Shown piece after piece: positions 1 through 7,405 of a stretch of 22,769 bases of DNA. The notes under the pieces are model-generated. The model did no database searches. It saw nothing but the letters and a program-made list of their open reading frames with translations, and was not told the DNA's origin. Every line of letters starts with the position of its first letter. Within the stretch, counting starts at the first letter, position 1. The position numbers and the translations under genes were made by a program. This DNA comes from Acuticoccus sp039189655 (GTDB lineage: Bacteria; Pseudomonadota; Alphaproteobacteria; Rhizobiales; Amorphaceae), in contig JBCCYN010000071.1 in the NCBI GenBank assembly GCA_039189655.1, positions 1 through 22,769 on the forward strand, given 5' to 3'.

Positions 1-17
1 ACGCGGCGGAGCCGGAC

Positions 18-455
18 ATGGCGCAGACACTTTTCGTCCTGAATGGGCCTAATCTCAATCTTCTGGGCACACGGCAGCCGGAGATCTACGGCGATCAAAC
101 CCTGGGCGATGTCGAGGCGCTGTGCCGCGACGCGCTTCCGCCGGGCTTCGATCTGCGCTTCGAGCAGTCCAACCACGAGGGTCAGATTGTCGATTGGATC
201 CAAGAGGCCCGTGAACACGCCTGCGGTATTGTGATCAATCCCGCCGCGCTGAGCCACACCTCGGTGGCCGTGCTTGACGCGCTGACCATGTTCGATGGTC
301 CAGTGATCGAGGTGCATATCTCAAACATCCATGCGCGCGAGGCGTTCCGCCATCACTCCTATGTTTCGGCGCGGGCCAACGGTGTTATCGCTGGGTTTGG
401 AGTCGAGGGATACGCGGCTGCGGTAAAACGGGCCTGCGCGCTGGCTCATTCGTAA
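18..455 (+). CDS. aroQ: Type II 3-dehydroquinate dehydratase
   Basis: This cytosolic enzyme dehydrates 3-dehydroquinate to 3-dehydroshikimate, a step of the shikimate pathway that also serves quinate breakdown. The 145-residue length is normal for the small dodecameric type II family. The N-terminus shows the family signature LNGPNLNLLGTRQPEIYG, with the catalytic tyrosine at its end. This is followed by NPAALSHTSVAVLDAL and EVHISNIHAREAFRHHS, which hold the substrate-binding Asn, His and Arg residues. The ATG at 18 has GGAG a few bases upstream. The gene is 29 bp from an HpcH-type aldolase on the same strand, and an MFS transporter follows. A catabolic rather than purely biosynthetic role is therefore possible, but the sequence does not decide this. 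The family assignment is secure. Confidence 0.95.
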   Translation: MAQTLFVLNGPNLNLLGTRQPEIYGDQTLGDVEALCRDALPPGFDLRFEQSNHEGQIVDWIQEAREHACGIVINPAALSHTSVAVLDALTMFDGPVIEVHISNIHAREAFRHHSYVSARANGVIAGFGVEGYAAAVKRACALAHS

Positions 456-484
456 CGCCGCTGCACTGAAAAGAGGGGGCCGCC

Positions 485-1258
485 ATGGAAATTCCAAAGA
501 ACACGTTCAAAGCCGCGATCAAAGCGGGGAAACGCCAACTTGGTATGTGGAGCGCGATCCCCCATCCGAGCATCGCCGAGATGCTAGCGGGCTGCGGGTT
601 TGACTGGCTGCTTTTCGATACCGAACACGCGCCTAGCGATCCGTTAGTGGCGTACTCCCTCCTGCAAGCGGCATCGGCTTATCCCGTTAGCACCGGGGTG
701 CGGCCGAGCGCGCTGGATGTGACCTTGCTCAAGCGGGTGCTTGATGCGGGTGCGCAGACGGTGATCGTGCCCTATGTGCAAACCCCCGAGGAAGCGGCGC
801 TGGCGGTGGCGGCTGTCACTTACCCGCCCGAGGGGATACGGGGCGTCGCCGCAGGCATGCGCGCCTCGCGCTGGGGCGCGGTGAAGGATTACGCGCAAAA
901 AGCCCGCGACGAGATCGCGCTGATCATCCAAATCGAGACCCGCGAAGCGCTGGAACGGCTCGACGAGATTGCGGCGGTGCCCGGCCTCGACGGCATTTTT
1001 GTGGGCCCGTCGGACTTGGCGGCGAGCCTGGGCTATCCAGGACAGCCCGGCCACAAAGCAGTGCGCGCCGCCTGCGTTGACGCGATCACCAGGATCCGCG
1101 ATGCGGGCTTGCCGCCGGGCTTTTTGGCGCTCGACGACGCTGTCTTGGAAGAGATGGTCGAAGCCGGGTCGGTCTTCACTGCGATCGATGTGGACACAGC
1201 ACTCCTGCGGCGCACAGCGCTGTCGCGGATCGCGGAATGGCGGGCGAAAGTCAGCTAA
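485..1258 (+). CDS. HpcH/HpaI family aldolase (2-oxo acid aldolase)
   Basis: This is a class II, metal-dependent aldolase of the HpcH/HpaI family. The family cleaves 4-hydroxy-2-oxo acids, such as 4-hydroxy-2-oxoheptanedioate or 2-keto-3-deoxy-sugar acids, to pyruvate plus an aldehyde. The 257 residues match the usual length of about 250-270. Visible family motifs are GMWSAIPHPSIAEMLAGCGF, then FDTEHAPSD near residue 45, VIVPYVQTPEEA, an arginine- and glycine-rich loop around residues 115-130, IIQIETREALE with the metal-binding Glu, and FVGPSDLAASLG with the metal-binding Asp. The ATG at 485 follows a strong AGAGGGGG ribosome-binding site. It lies between aroQ and an MFS transporter in the same orientation, so a small catabolic operon for an acidic substrate is plausible. 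The exact substrate cannot be read from the sequence. Confidence 0.9.
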   Translation: MEIPKNTFKAAIKAGKRQLGMWSAIPHPSIAEMLAGCGFDWLLFDTEHAPSDPLVAYSLLQAASAYPVSTGVRPSALDVTLLKRVLDAGAQTVIVPYVQTPEEAALAVAAVTYPPEGIRGVAAGMRASRWGAVKDYAQKARDEIALIIQIETREALERLDEIAAVPGLDGIFVGPSDLAASLGYPGQPGHKAVRAACVDAITRIRDAGLPPGFLALDDAVLEEMVEAGSVFTAIDVDTALLRRTALSRIAEWRAKVS

Positions 1259-1299
1259 GCGCGGCCATAGACACGCCGGCCCAGCGGCTCTAGCCTCAC

Positions 1300-2601
1300 G
1301 TGGCGGCTCAAACCCCGCACGCGCCAAAACAAGCGCGCAACCCAACACCAAGTCAAATGCCAAGTCAAGCACCAAGTCAAGCACCAAGCCAACCGCATAC
1401 CGATAGCCGGCGTTCCTGGGCGCGCCTGGCGATCACGCTGGCTGTGGCGTCGGTCGGCAATGCGGGTATCTGGGTGATCATTATGATCTTGCCGGCTGTG
1501 CAGGAGACCTATGAGATCTCGCGCAGTGCCGCTGCGATCCCTTACGCGGCAACGATGGCGGGGTTTGCCCTGGGCAATCTTGCATTGGGGCGCGCGGTGG
1601 ATGCATTTCGGGTGGCGCCGGTCCTTTTCTTTGCGGCTCTCGTGGTGGCCTGCGGATACTTTCTGGCACCGCGCGCGGGCAGCGTTGCGCTGTTATCCGT
1701 CTGCCAGATGTTGATTGGGTTCGGCTCGTCGGTGTGCTTCGGTCCGCTGATCGCCGATATCTCCCATTGGTTTTTGCGCCGTCGCGGCGTTGCCGTAGCA
1801 ATCACCGCCTGCGGCAACTATCTGGCTGGCGCGATTTGGCCGTTTGCCCTGCGCGGGGTTTTGGACAATCAGGGCTGGCCAATGGTCTATGCAGCGATGG
1901 CGGTGATCACGTTGCTGGTGTTGGTCCCCAGCGCGATGGGGCTGCGGCAACGACTACCGGACACAGCGAAAACGCAAGCCGACAGCCTGGCCCGCGCCAA
2001 TCGCGAAAGCGGCGGCCTATCGCCTCGGGTGATGCAAGCGTTGTTGCTGGTGGCCGGTTTGGCGTGCTGCATGGCCATGTCGATGCCCCAGGTGCATATC
2101 GTGGCGCTTTGCGTCGATCTGGGCTTTGGCGAGGTGGTGGGCGCCGAAATGCTGTCGCTGATGCTGATAGGCGGGGTTGTCTCGCGGTTCGCCTCGGGCT
2201 TTCTCGCCGACCGGTTCGGCGGGGTGAAAACCGTGATGATCGGCTCGGTGCTGCAGGCTTTGGCCCTGGCGCTCTACCTGCCATCGACCGGCATGACCGG
2301 GCTTTACGCGGTGAGCCTTGCCTTCGGCCTATCGCAAGGCGGCATCGTCCCCAGCTACGCCGTGATCGTGCGCGAGTACCTGCCCGCAGCAGAGGCCGGA
2401 ACCCGGGTAGGCATCGTTATTGTCGCGACCATTGTCGGGATGGCGTTTGGCGGCTGGGTCGCCGGCTGGATCTACGACCAAACCGGCAGCTACTACTTGG
2501 CATTCATCAACGGCATCGGCTGGAACCTGTTAAATCTGGCGGTGATGCTGGCGATCCTGGCCGGTGTGCGGCGCAGGCCGGACCCGAGCCTTACGGCGTG
2601 A
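1300..2601 (+). CDS. Major facilitator superfamily transporter
   Basis: This is a 12-helix MFS permease of the inner membrane, probably for an organic acid. The translated protein has 433 residues. A hydrophilic N-terminal tail of about 45 residues is followed by two bundles of six hydrophobic segments separated by a polar loop near residues 215-240. A conserved loop 8-9 motif of the form RFASGFLADRFGG is present. Of the two possible starts, GTG at 1300 gives the full tail and has no clear ribosome-binding site. ATG at 1357 lies inside the repeated tail and would shorten the protein by 19 residues. The tail carries four 12-bp repeats encoding Pro-Ser-Gln-x. The gene follows the HpcH aldolase by 41 bp, so it may import the substrate of that pathway. 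Substrate specificity is not readable. Confidence 0.88.
   Translation: MAAQTPHAPKQARNPTPSQMPSQAPSQAPSQPHTDSRRSWARLAITLAVASVGNAGIWVIIMILPAVQETYEISRSAAAIPYAATMAGFALGNLALGRAVDAFRVAPVLFFAALVVACGYFLAPRAGSVALLSVCQMLIGFGSSVCFGPLIADISHWFLRRRGVAVAITACGNYLAGAIWPFALRGVLDNQGWPMVYAAMAVITLLVLVPSAMGLRQRLPDTAKTQADSLARANRESGGLSPRVMQALLLVAGLACCMAMSMPQVHIVALCVDLGFGEVVGAEMLSLMLIGGVVSRFASGFLADRFGGVKTVMIGSVLQALALALYLPSTGMTGLYAVSLAFGLSQGGIVPSYAVIVREYLPAAEAGTRVGIVIVATIVGMAFGGWVAGWIYDQTGSYYLAFINGIGWNLLNLAVMLAILAGVRRRPDPSLTA
1346..1393 (+). repeat. Four tandem 12-bp units in the MFS N-terminus
   Basis: Four consecutive 12-bp units resembling CACCAAGTCAAG occur here. The third is exact, and the first, second and fourth each differ at one to three positions. 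They are in frame with the MFS gene and encode a Pro-Ser-Gln-x repeat in its cytoplasmic tail. A unit length that is a multiple of three lets copy number change without breaking the frame. Confidence 0.85.
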
Positions 2602-2749
2602 GCGACCGGGCGCCAAATTGCCGCGAGGCCGTGGATTTTGCGGGATTGTCGCGCGGCCCTAGCCACGGCACTATGCCTGCCAGCGCATGCGTGCCAGAAA
2701 AGGCCATGCGAGGCCGGATTGGCGCAACCCAGGACGCGAGGGACCGAGA

Positions 2750-4135
2750 ATGAATCTGACGCTGACGCAAAACGATCTGAGCCATGTGATCGAGGCTGAC
2801 CGGGCCCATGTCTGGCACCACCTCATGCAGCACAAGCAGTTTGAGACGATCGATCCGCGCGTAATCGTCGAAGGCAAAGGCCTGCGGCTTTGGGATGCGT
2901 TGGGGCGCGAGCATATCGACGCAGTATCGGGCGGCGTCTGGACCGTGAATGTGGGCTACGGCCGGGTTGAGATCGCCGATGCGATCCGCGACCAGCTGGT
3001 GAAGATGAACTTTTTCGGCGGCGCGCTCGGCTCGGTGCCCGGCGCGCTTTTTGCCGAACGCCTGCTCGAAAAGATGCCCGGGCTGAGCCGCGTGTATTAC
3101 TCGAATTCCGGCTCGGAGGCCAATGAGAAGGCCTTCAAAATGGTGCGCCAGATCGCCCATCGCCATCACGGCGGCAAGAAATGGAAGATCCTCTACCGCG
3201 AGCGCGATTACCACGGCACCACCATCGCTTGCCTCGGTGCGGGCGGCCAGGCAGAGCGCGGCGCGCTTTACGGGCCCTTCCCCGACGGCTTTGTTTCGGT
3301 GCCCCATTGTTTGGAATACCGCGCGCAATGGGATTTGAGCGGCGAGGCCTATGGCCAGCGCGCCGCCGACGCGATCGAGGAAGTAATCCTGCGCGAAGGC
3401 CCCGACAGCGTGGGGGCGCTGTGTCTTGAGCCGGTAACCGCCGGCGGCGGCGTTATCGTACCGCCGCCCGGCTATTGGGAGCGCGTCGGCGAGATTTGCC
3501 GCAAATACGACATCCTGCTGCATATCGACGAGGTGGTGTGCGGCGTCGGCCGCACGGGCGAGTGGTTCGGCTACCAAAACTACGGTGTGAAACCCGACAT
3601 TGTGACCATGGCAAAGGGTGTGGCGTCCGGCTACGCGGCCATTTCGATCACCGTCACCACCGAAGAGGTGTTTTCGCTCTTTAAAGAGAACCATGAAGAT
3701 CCGCTTGCCATGTTCCGGGACATCTCCACCTTCGGTGGATGTACCGCCGGCCCGGCGGCCGCGTTGGAGAACCTGCGCATCATCGAGGACGAGAACCTTC
3801 TGGAAAACACGAAAACCATGGGCGCGCGGCTCATGAACAACCTTCGCGCGCTTCAAGAAAAGCACGCAGCCATCGGTGACGTGCGCGGCAAAGGTCTATT
3901 CTGCGGTGCGGAGTTGGTGGCGGACCGCACCACCAAGGAACCTGCCCCGGAGCAAAAGGTAAAAGCTGTGGTGGACGCGTGCATGGCCGAGGGGATTATC
4001 ATCGGCATGACCAACCGCTCGCTCCACGGTCTCAACAATACGCTTTGTTTGAGCCCCGCGCTCATCGCCACAGCAAGCGACATCGACGCCATCACCGACA
4101 GCATGGATGGCGCCCTGACCAGCGTTTTCGGCTAG
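2750..4135 (+). CDS. tpa: Class III aminotransferase, taurine-pyruvate aminotransferase type
   Basis: This PLP-dependent fold-type I class III aminotransferase has 461 residues. Its overall sequence resembles taurine-pyruvate aminotransferases of marine alphaproteobacteria, which convert taurine and pyruvate to sulfoacetaldehyde and alanine. Visible motifs are SGGVWTVNVGYGR near residue 62, YYSNSGSEANEKAFK for cofactor phosphate binding, YRERDYHGTT, LHIDEVVCGVGRTGEWFG with the PLP-pyridine Asp, and TMAKGVASGYAAI, whose Lys (about residue 289) should form the Schiff base. I chose the ATG at 2750 because GAGGGA lies just upstream and the family N-terminus begins there. An in-frame ATG at 2687 would add 21 arginine-rich residues and lacks support. 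No sulfoacetaldehyde acetyltransferase or taurine transporter is in the window, so another omega-amino acid substrate remains possible. The 148 bp before it show no clear promoter. Confidence 0.8.
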   Translation: MNLTLTQNDLSHVIEADRAHVWHHLMQHKQFETIDPRVIVEGKGLRLWDALGREHIDAVSGGVWTVNVGYGRVEIADAIRDQLVKMNFFGGALGSVPGALFAERLLEKMPGLSRVYYSNSGSEANEKAFKMVRQIAHRHHGGKKWKILYRERDYHGTTIACLGAGGQAERGALYGPFPDGFVSVPHCLEYRAQWDLSGEAYGQRAADAIEEVILREGPDSVGALCLEPVTAGGGVIVPPPGYWERVGEICRKYDILLHIDEVVCGVGRTGEWFGYQNYGVKPDIVTMAKGVASGYAAISITVTTEEVFSLFKENHEDPLAMFRDISTFGGCTAGPAAALENLRIIEDENLLENTKTMGARLMNNLRALQEKHAAIGDVRGKGLFCGAELVADRTTKEPAPEQKVKAVVDACMAEGIIIGMTNRSLHGLNNTLCLSPALIATASDIDAITDSMDGALTSVFG

Positions 4136-4140
4136 GCTGA

Positions 4141-4335
4141 ATTTTTGGGGCATGGAATCGCTTTCTGTCCCAAACCACCTGGAACGACAAAGACTTGGAG
4201 CGGGGCTTAAGCGCCCGCTTCGGCGTGGCCCACACCCACAATCCCAACCTCTTCAAACGACCTCAGGTTCCGCAGCCCGTGGCGTCCAGCGCATTCGTAC
4301 GCATGGACCTTCTGATCACCCTTGATATTTGGTGA
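4141..4335 (+). other. Open frame without a start codon, possible gene remnant
   Basis: Between tpa and the regulator one plus-strand frame stays open for 64 codons, from the stop at 4138 to the TGA at 4333. It reads like a protein fragment, with a plausible mix of charged and aromatic residues (for example TTWNDKDLERGLSARFGVAH). There is no usable start codon at its beginning and I do not recognise the family. It could be a decayed gene end or chance. Nothing else was found in the 4136-4330 gap. Confidence 0.2.
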
Positions 4336-4359
4336 AAATTAGGTGAAAATTTTCATGAA
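4331..4359 (+). promoter_or_regulatory. Candidate operator: phased direct repeat and palindromes
   Basis: GGTGAAAATT occurs twice, at 4331-4340 and 4342-4351, offset by 11 bp or about one helical turn. The second copy runs into a perfect 12-bp palindrome, TGAAAATTTTCA (4344-4355), which overlaps an 8-bp palindrome, TTCATGAA (4352-4359). The element ends 14 bp before the GTG of the XRE-cupin gene, so autoregulation of that operon is a reasonable inference. No convincing -10/-35 pair was fixed. Confidence 0.45.
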
Positions 4360-4373
4360 GCTGGTTTGATCCC

Positions 4374-4940
4374 GTGAAAGGCGACCATGGCTCCACTACT
4401 CTCGGGCGCGATATTCGCGCCCTTCGCAAGGCTCGTGGCGTGACACTCCAGGCCCTCGCCGGTTCTGTCGGCCGCTCAGTAGGCTGGATGAGCCAGGTGG
4501 AGCGGGATATTTCAGAGCCCACTTTGGTGGATCTGCAAAGGATCGCCGGGGCCCTTAGAGTTCCCCTTTCCTTGTTCTTCGGCGCGACGCCGGCACCGGT
4601 GGAAGAGGCGGGCCGGATTGTCCGCGAGGCGTCCCGTCGCACCATTGGCGAGCGGGAAGGAGGGCTTGTGGAAAGCCTCCTTTCGCCGGACCTCACCGAT
4701 CCATTCGAGGTGGTGCACTCGCTTTTCCTGCCCGGATCAGCTCGCGTCGATCCGGTGCGTCGGGAAACTTCTGAGGTCGCCTACATGGTGGCTGGAACCC
4801 TTGATGTGACCCTTTCGGGCACCGTTTTTACGGTGACCGCGGGCGACTCGTTTCGAGTGCGCGGCGAGCCATTTTCCTGGGCGAACCCCTACGCCGAGCC
4901 AGCTGTCGCCGTGTGGGTGATCGCACCGCCCATCTACTAA
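4374..4940 (+). CDS. XRE family transcriptional regulator with C-terminal cupin domain
   Basis: This is a 188-residue regulator of the common two-domain XRE-cupin type. Residues about 9-62 form a Cro/CI-type helix-turn-helix (LGRDIRALRKARGVTLQALA, then the recognition helix region SVGWMSQVERD). Residues about 105-185 form a small beta-barrel cupin with the features EVAYMVAGTLDVTLSG and AGDSFRVRGEPFSWANP, expected to bind a small effector. The start is GTG at 4374. The nearby ATG at 4387 is out of frame. The ribosome-binding site is weak. It ends 10 bp before the first dehydrogenase, so it is probably transcribed with the pair it controls. Regulators of this type often sit beside polyamine, methylamine or amino-acid degradation genes. 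A candidate operator lies directly upstream. Confidence 0.9.
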   Translation: MKGDHGSTTLGRDIRALRKARGVTLQALAGSVGRSVGWMSQVERDISEPTLVDLQRIAGALRVPLSLFFGATPAPVEEAGRIVREASRRTIGEREGGLVESLLSPDLTDPFEVVHSLFLPGSARVDPVRRETSEVAYMVAGTLDVTLSGTVFTVTAGDSFRVRGEPFSWANPYAEPAVAVWVIAPPIY

Positions 4941-4950
4941 GGCATAAACC

Positions 4951-7395
4951 GTGGCCCAGGTTCCAGACACAGCGCGGGTGGTGGTGATTGGCGGTGGGGC
5001 CGTGGGTGTCTCGGTGCTCTACCACCTGGGGATGATGGGCTGGCACGATTGCGTGCTGTTGGAGAAGAACGAACTTACAGCAGGTTCCACCTGGCACGCT
5101 GCGGGCAACTGTCCAAACTTCAGTGCCAATTGGGCAGTCATGAACCTTCAACGCTACAGCCTTGCCCTATACCGAGGCCTTGGCGAAGCCGAAGACTACC
5201 CGATGAACTATCACGTCACCGGCGCCATCCGCCTTGCCCACACCAAAGAGCGGATGCGCGAGTTTCACCATGTGGCGTCCATGGCCCGCGCCCAGGGCCT
5301 CGAAATGGACATTTGCACGCCCGAAGAATTGCACGCGCGCCATCCGTTCATGGAAACCCACGATCTGGAGGGCGGTCTTTGGGACCCCCTCGACGGCGAT
5401 ATCGATCCAGCGCAGATGACCCAGGCGATGGCCAAGGGTGCCCGACGGCTTGGCCAGGCTATCCATCGCTTCACGCCGGCAACGGGTGTTTCGCGCCAGG
5501 GTCACGAGTGGATCGTGCACACCGCAAACGGCGACATCCGCTGCGAGAAAGTGGTGAATGCCGCCGGGTACTACGCCCAGCGCGTCGGCGAATGGTTCCG
5601 CCCGTTCGGAGGTCGCCGGGTTCCCATGGTGGTGATGAGCCACCAATACTTCATCACCGAAGAAATCCGTGAAATCGCCCAATGGTCGAAGGAGCACGGG
5701 CGAAAACTTCCCATGGTTCGAGATCCGGACATCAGCTATTATCTTCGGCAAGAAACGAGCGGCCTGAACCTTGGCCCCTATGAGCGCAACTGCAAAGCGC
5801 ACTGGATGACGCCCGACGATCCGCTCCCCGATGATTTCTCCTTCCAGCTCTACCCCGATGACTTAGAGCGCCTCGAATATTACATCGAAGATGCTTTAGC
5901 CCGGGTTCCGTTGCTCGGATCGGAAGGGATCGGCCGCGTCATCAACGGACCAATCCCCTATGCGCCTGACGGACATCCGATGATCGGACCAATGCCCGGC
6001 GTGCGTGACGCGTTCGAGGCTCACTCCTTCACCTTCGGCATCGCTCAAGCGGGCGGCGCTGGCAAAGTGGCGGCGGAGTGGATCGTACGCGGCGAAACCG
6101 AATGGGACATGTGGGCCGTGGACCCGCGCCGCTTCACCGGCCATGCCGACGACGACTTCGCGCGGCAAAGGGGCATGGAAGTCTACGGCCACGAGTACGC
6201 TATTCATTTTCCGAGGCATGAATGGCCAGCGGGCCGCCACAAGAAGGTCTCGCCGATCCACGAAAAGTTGCTAGACCTCGGCGGCCAGATGGGCGCCTAT
6301 GGCGGTTGGGAGCGCGCCAACTGGTTTGCACAACCAGGCGACGATGTCAGCGAAGCGGCGACCCAAACTTTTGATCGGAACGGGCCCTGGGAGGCGCGGG
6401 TCCGGGGCGAATGCGAAGCCGTGCGCGATGGCGTGGGCGTCCTCGACCTTCCCGGCTTTTCGCGTTTCCATCTTTCCGGAAGCGGAGCGCGAAATTGGCT
6501 CGAACAGCGCATCGCCGGACGCGCTCCCAAACCGGGCCGCATAGCGTTGGCCTATTTTTGCGACGAGCGCGGCCACATCGTGACCGAGATGTCGGTCATC
6601 GCCCTTGCGCCCGATGAATTTACGCTCATCACCGCTGCTCCCGCAGAGTGGCACGACCATGCCCTGCTCGACGATGCCTCGAATTTGGGCCTTCGCCTCA
6701 CCAATGAGACTGAGCGCATCTCAACGCTCGTTGTCACGGGACCACAAACCCGCACCCTCCTGGAAAAAATTGCGCAAGCTGACCTAAAACTTCCGTGGCT
6801 CACCCACCAAAGTGCGTCGGTGGCAAACATTCCGTCCCGACTGGTGCGGGTCAGCTATGCCGGTGAACTCGGCTGGGAAATCCATGCCAACACGCGAGAT
6901 ATGCCTGTACTTTACGACAGCGTTCTTGCTGCCGGCGCAACCCCGTTCGGTATGTACGCGCTGGATCGCCTAAGGCTCGAAAAGGGATTTCGCGCTTGGA
7001 AGCAAGATCTTTCCACCGACTATAGTCTTGCCGAGTGCGGCCTTGAGCGATTTGCCCGCTTCGACAAAGCTGAAAATTTCCCCGGCCAAGTCGCCCTTGC
7101 CAAGGAAATCGAACGTGGGCCGGCCCGTCGGGCATGCCTCCTCACGATCGATCCGGCCCCGTGCGACCCGCCTCCCATGTCGAATGTATTTCTGGGCGGC
7201 GTACGGATCGGCGAAATCACCTCCAGCGGGTTCGGTTACCGCGTCGATTCCTTGGTGGCACTTGCAATGGTCCGCGCCGACTGCGCCGAGCCTCAACAGG
7301 ATGTGGAGGTGGAAGTCTTTGGCGAACTCCATCGCGCCAGGGTCCACGGGCTAGCACCTTTGTGGGATCCCGAAAACGCTCGACTACGAGCCTGA
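4951..7395 (+). CDS. FAD-dependent dehydrogenase/GcvT fusion (dimethylglycine/sarcosine dehydrogenase-like), copy 1
   Basis: This 814-residue flavoenzyme has an N-terminal DAO-type FAD domain (dinucleotide motif VVVIGGGAVGVSVLYHL, residues 10-26). A linking FAO_M-like region follows near residues 370-425, and the C-terminal half is a GcvT aminomethyltransferase-like domain (about 430-810). Relatives oxidise N-methyl amines such as dimethylglycine or sarcosine and pass the methylene group to tetrahydrofolate. TAGSTWHAAG places His49 where relatives attach FAD covalently. The GcvT half shows SYAGELGWEIH and LDRLRLEKGFRAW. The position of the usual folate-site Asp appears to be Glu546 here (RGHIVTEMSV). 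The sequence after the FAD His (NCPNFSANWAV) also departs from the usual LIAQLR-type motif. The start is GTG at 4951, with only a weak AAGG upstream. It is followed 10 bp later by a paralogue of equal length. The substrate is unknown. Confidence 0.85.
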   Translation: MAQVPDTARVVVIGGGAVGVSVLYHLGMMGWHDCVLLEKNELTAGSTWHAAGNCPNFSANWAVMNLQRYSLALYRGLGEAEDYPMNYHVTGAIRLAHTKERMREFHHVASMARAQGLEMDICTPEELHARHPFMETHDLEGGLWDPLDGDIDPAQMTQAMAKGARRLGQAIHRFTPATGVSRQGHEWIVHTANGDIRCEKVVNAAGYYAQRVGEWFRPFGGRRVPMVVMSHQYFITEEIREIAQWSKEHGRKLPMVRDPDISYYLRQETSGLNLGPYERNCKAHWMTPDDPLPDDFSFQLYPDDLERLEYYIEDALARVPLLGSEGIGRVINGPIPYAPDGHPMIGPMPGVRDAFEAHSFTFGIAQAGGAGKVAAEWIVRGETEWDMWAVDPRRFTGHADDDFARQRGMEVYGHEYAIHFPRHEWPAGRHKKVSPIHEKLLDLGGQMGAYGGWERANWFAQPGDDVSEAATQTFDRNGPWEARVRGECEAVRDGVGVLDLPGFSRFHLSGSGARNWLEQRIAGRAPKPGRIALAYFCDERGHIVTEMSVIALAPDEFTLITAAPAEWHDHALLDDASNLGLRLTNETERISTLVVTGPQTRTLLEKIAQADLKLPWLTHQSASVANIPSRLVRVSYAGELGWEIHANTRDMPVLYDSVLAAGATPFGMYALDRLRLEKGFRAWKQDLSTDYSLAECGLERFARFDKAENFPGQVALAKEIERGPARRACLLTIDPAPCDPPPMSNVFLGGVRIGEITSSGFGYRVDSLVALAMVRADCAEPQQDVEVEVFGELHRARVHGLAPLWDPENARLRA

Positions 7396-7405
7396 GGAGA
7401 GCACT

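Noticed and set aside
644..1387. A 247-codon antisense frame over the HpcH aldolase
   Set aside because: It has a low-complexity translation rich in Leu, Arg and Ala, opposite a clearly conserved enzyme gene.
2628..2669. GCCGTGG/CCACGGC stem as a terminator after the MFS gene
   Set aside because: The loop is 28 bases and there is no T-run. Such short complements are expected by chance in GC-rich DNA.
2687..2749. ATG 2687 as the tpa start
   Set aside because: The added residues are arginine-rich and unlike the family, whereas ATG 2750 has GAGGGA upstream and begins the conserved sequence.
2591..3865. A 424-codon open frame antisense to tpa
   Set aside because: It is a shadow of the GC-rich, well-conserved tpa gene. 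Its translation resembles no family.
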